A stretch of 64,000 bases of DNA from LMUY01 sp965199165 (GTDB lineage Bacteria > Pseudomonadota > Alphaproteobacteria > Acetobacterales > Acetobacteraceae): assembly GCA_965199165.1 (NCBI GenBank), contig OZ240681.1:1178001-1242000 (forward strand). Reading direction: 5' to 3'. Made by a program: the position numbers and the translations under genes. The notes under the pieces are model-generated. The model searched no databases. It was given only the letters and a program-made list of their open reading frames with translations, and was not told the DNA's origin. Shown here one piece after another: positions 63,585 to 64,000 of this stretch. The first letter of the stretch is position 1. The number at the start of each line of letters is the position of its first letter.

Positions 63585-64000
63585 TCATCTCCCCCGGCCG
63601 CGCGGCCGGGCGAACACGCACACGCTCTCCACGGCAGCCGACCATACGAACTGGTCCACCGCCGTGGCGGCCACGGCAGCATACCCGGCGTCGCGCAGCA
63701 CCCTGGCGTCGCGTGCCAGGGCAGCCGGGTTGCAGCTGACATAGATCACCCGGGCGGCGCCGCATGTGGCGATCGCCGGCATCTGGGCGATGGCGCCCGC
63801 GAAGGGCGGGTCGAGCACGATCGCCGCCGCTCCCGCCAACTCCTTGGCCGTCAGCGGCTGCCGGGCGAGGTCGCGCAAGGTCGCCTCGATGCGGTGGCCG
63901 GCGGCAGCGGCGCGCAGCGCGGCATGGGCCGCCGGATCGCTCTCGTAGGCGACCACCCGGGCTCGCGCGGCGAGCGGGAAGGTCAAGGTGCCGCAGCCCG
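63585..64000 (-). CDS. RNA m5U methyltransferase, C-terminal part (partial at window edge)
   Basis: The last 138 residues or so of a TrmA/RlmD-type 23S rRNA or tRNA uracil-5-methyltransferase; the N-terminal part, with any TRAM domain and iron-sulfur cysteines, lies beyond the window. GCGTLTFPLA is SAM motif I, VVAYESDP the acidic loop, VLDPPFAGA the catalytic-loop motif, and VIYVSCNPAALARD holds the nucleophilic Cys. Which uridine it modifies cannot be decided. Confidence 0.85.
   Translation of the reverse strand, partial: GCGTLTFPLAARARVVAYESDPAAHAALRAAAAGHRIEATLRDLARQPLTAKELAGAAAIVLDPPFAGAIAQMPAIATCGAARVIYVSCNPAALARDARVLRDAGYAAVAATAVDQFVWSAAVESVCVFARPRGRGR

Overview
The window is about 70% GC and densely packed, with many 4-base start/stop overlaps. 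It looks like a chromosomal segment from an alphaproteobacterium, most likely the Acetobacteraceae/Rhodospirillales. That placement rests on the complete hopanoid locus, AccD and Rho sequence character, a C-P lyase operon, several branched-chain-type ABC transporters and an alphaproteobacterial flagellin. I see no rRNA, tRNA, insertion sequence, prophage or CRISPR array.

Region 1 (1-16.5 kb) is the hopanoid locus. A forward operon runs hpnA (last codons only), hpnB, hpnC, hpnD, hpnE, shc, hpnG, followed by an agmatinase. hpnH is on the opposite strand. A second forward operon runs ispA, dxs, hpnM, hpnI, hpnJ, hpnK. Together these cover isoprenoid precursor supply (Dxs, IspA), squalene formation (HpnCDE), cyclisation (Shc), side-chain extension and processing (HpnH, HpnG, HpnI, HpnK, HpnJ) and a lipid-trafficking protein (HpnM). 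The RND-type hopanoid transporter gene hpnN lies about 18 kb away (34.8-37.4 kb). HpnK carries an apparent in-frame insertion derived from a dispersed palindromic repeat, and probably starts at CTG.

Region 2 (16.5-31.3 kb) holds a 2OG-Fe(II) oxygenase, accD and a YihY/BrkB membrane protein. It then has a nine-gene reverse operon: class II aldolase, CaiB, CitE-like, CitE-like, CaiB, periplasmic binding protein, fused LivH-LivM permease, LivG, LivF. This reads as uptake plus CoA activation and retro-aldol cleavage of an organic acid. A cupin, an orphan family-5 binding protein and a GFA-type zinc protein follow.

Region 3 (31.4-43.7 kb) has an OmpA-like porin with a clear terminator, rho, a small secreted protein, hpnN and a second branched-chain-type ABC transporter. 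In that transporter LivM is fused to LivG. A ROK kinase and a small CsbD-like stress protein end the region.

Region 4 (43.7-48.5 kb) is a compact five-gene biosynthetic cluster: acyl carrier protein, ketosynthase, type III polyketide synthase, methyltransferase and FAD-dependent reductase. It is the best candidate for an uncharacterised pathway here.

Region 5 (48.5-64 kb) has an alpha/beta hydrolase, type IB topoisomerase, an enoyl-CoA hydratase and a C-P lyase operon (phnF opposite phnGHIJKL, with a probable PhnF operator between them; no phnM, phnN or phnCDE). It continues with a SWIM-SNF2 helicase, flavin reductase, nitroreductase, orphan flagellin, single-domain response regulator and CBS-pair protein, and ends with the C-terminal part of an RNA m5U methyltransferase.

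Four loci carry copies of a palindromic repeat built around CCCTCTCCCT...GGGAGAGGG. One sits inside hpnK, one encodes the tail of the FAD reductase, an opposed pair separates livH from livMG, and one forms a terminator-like hairpin at 60.9 kb.
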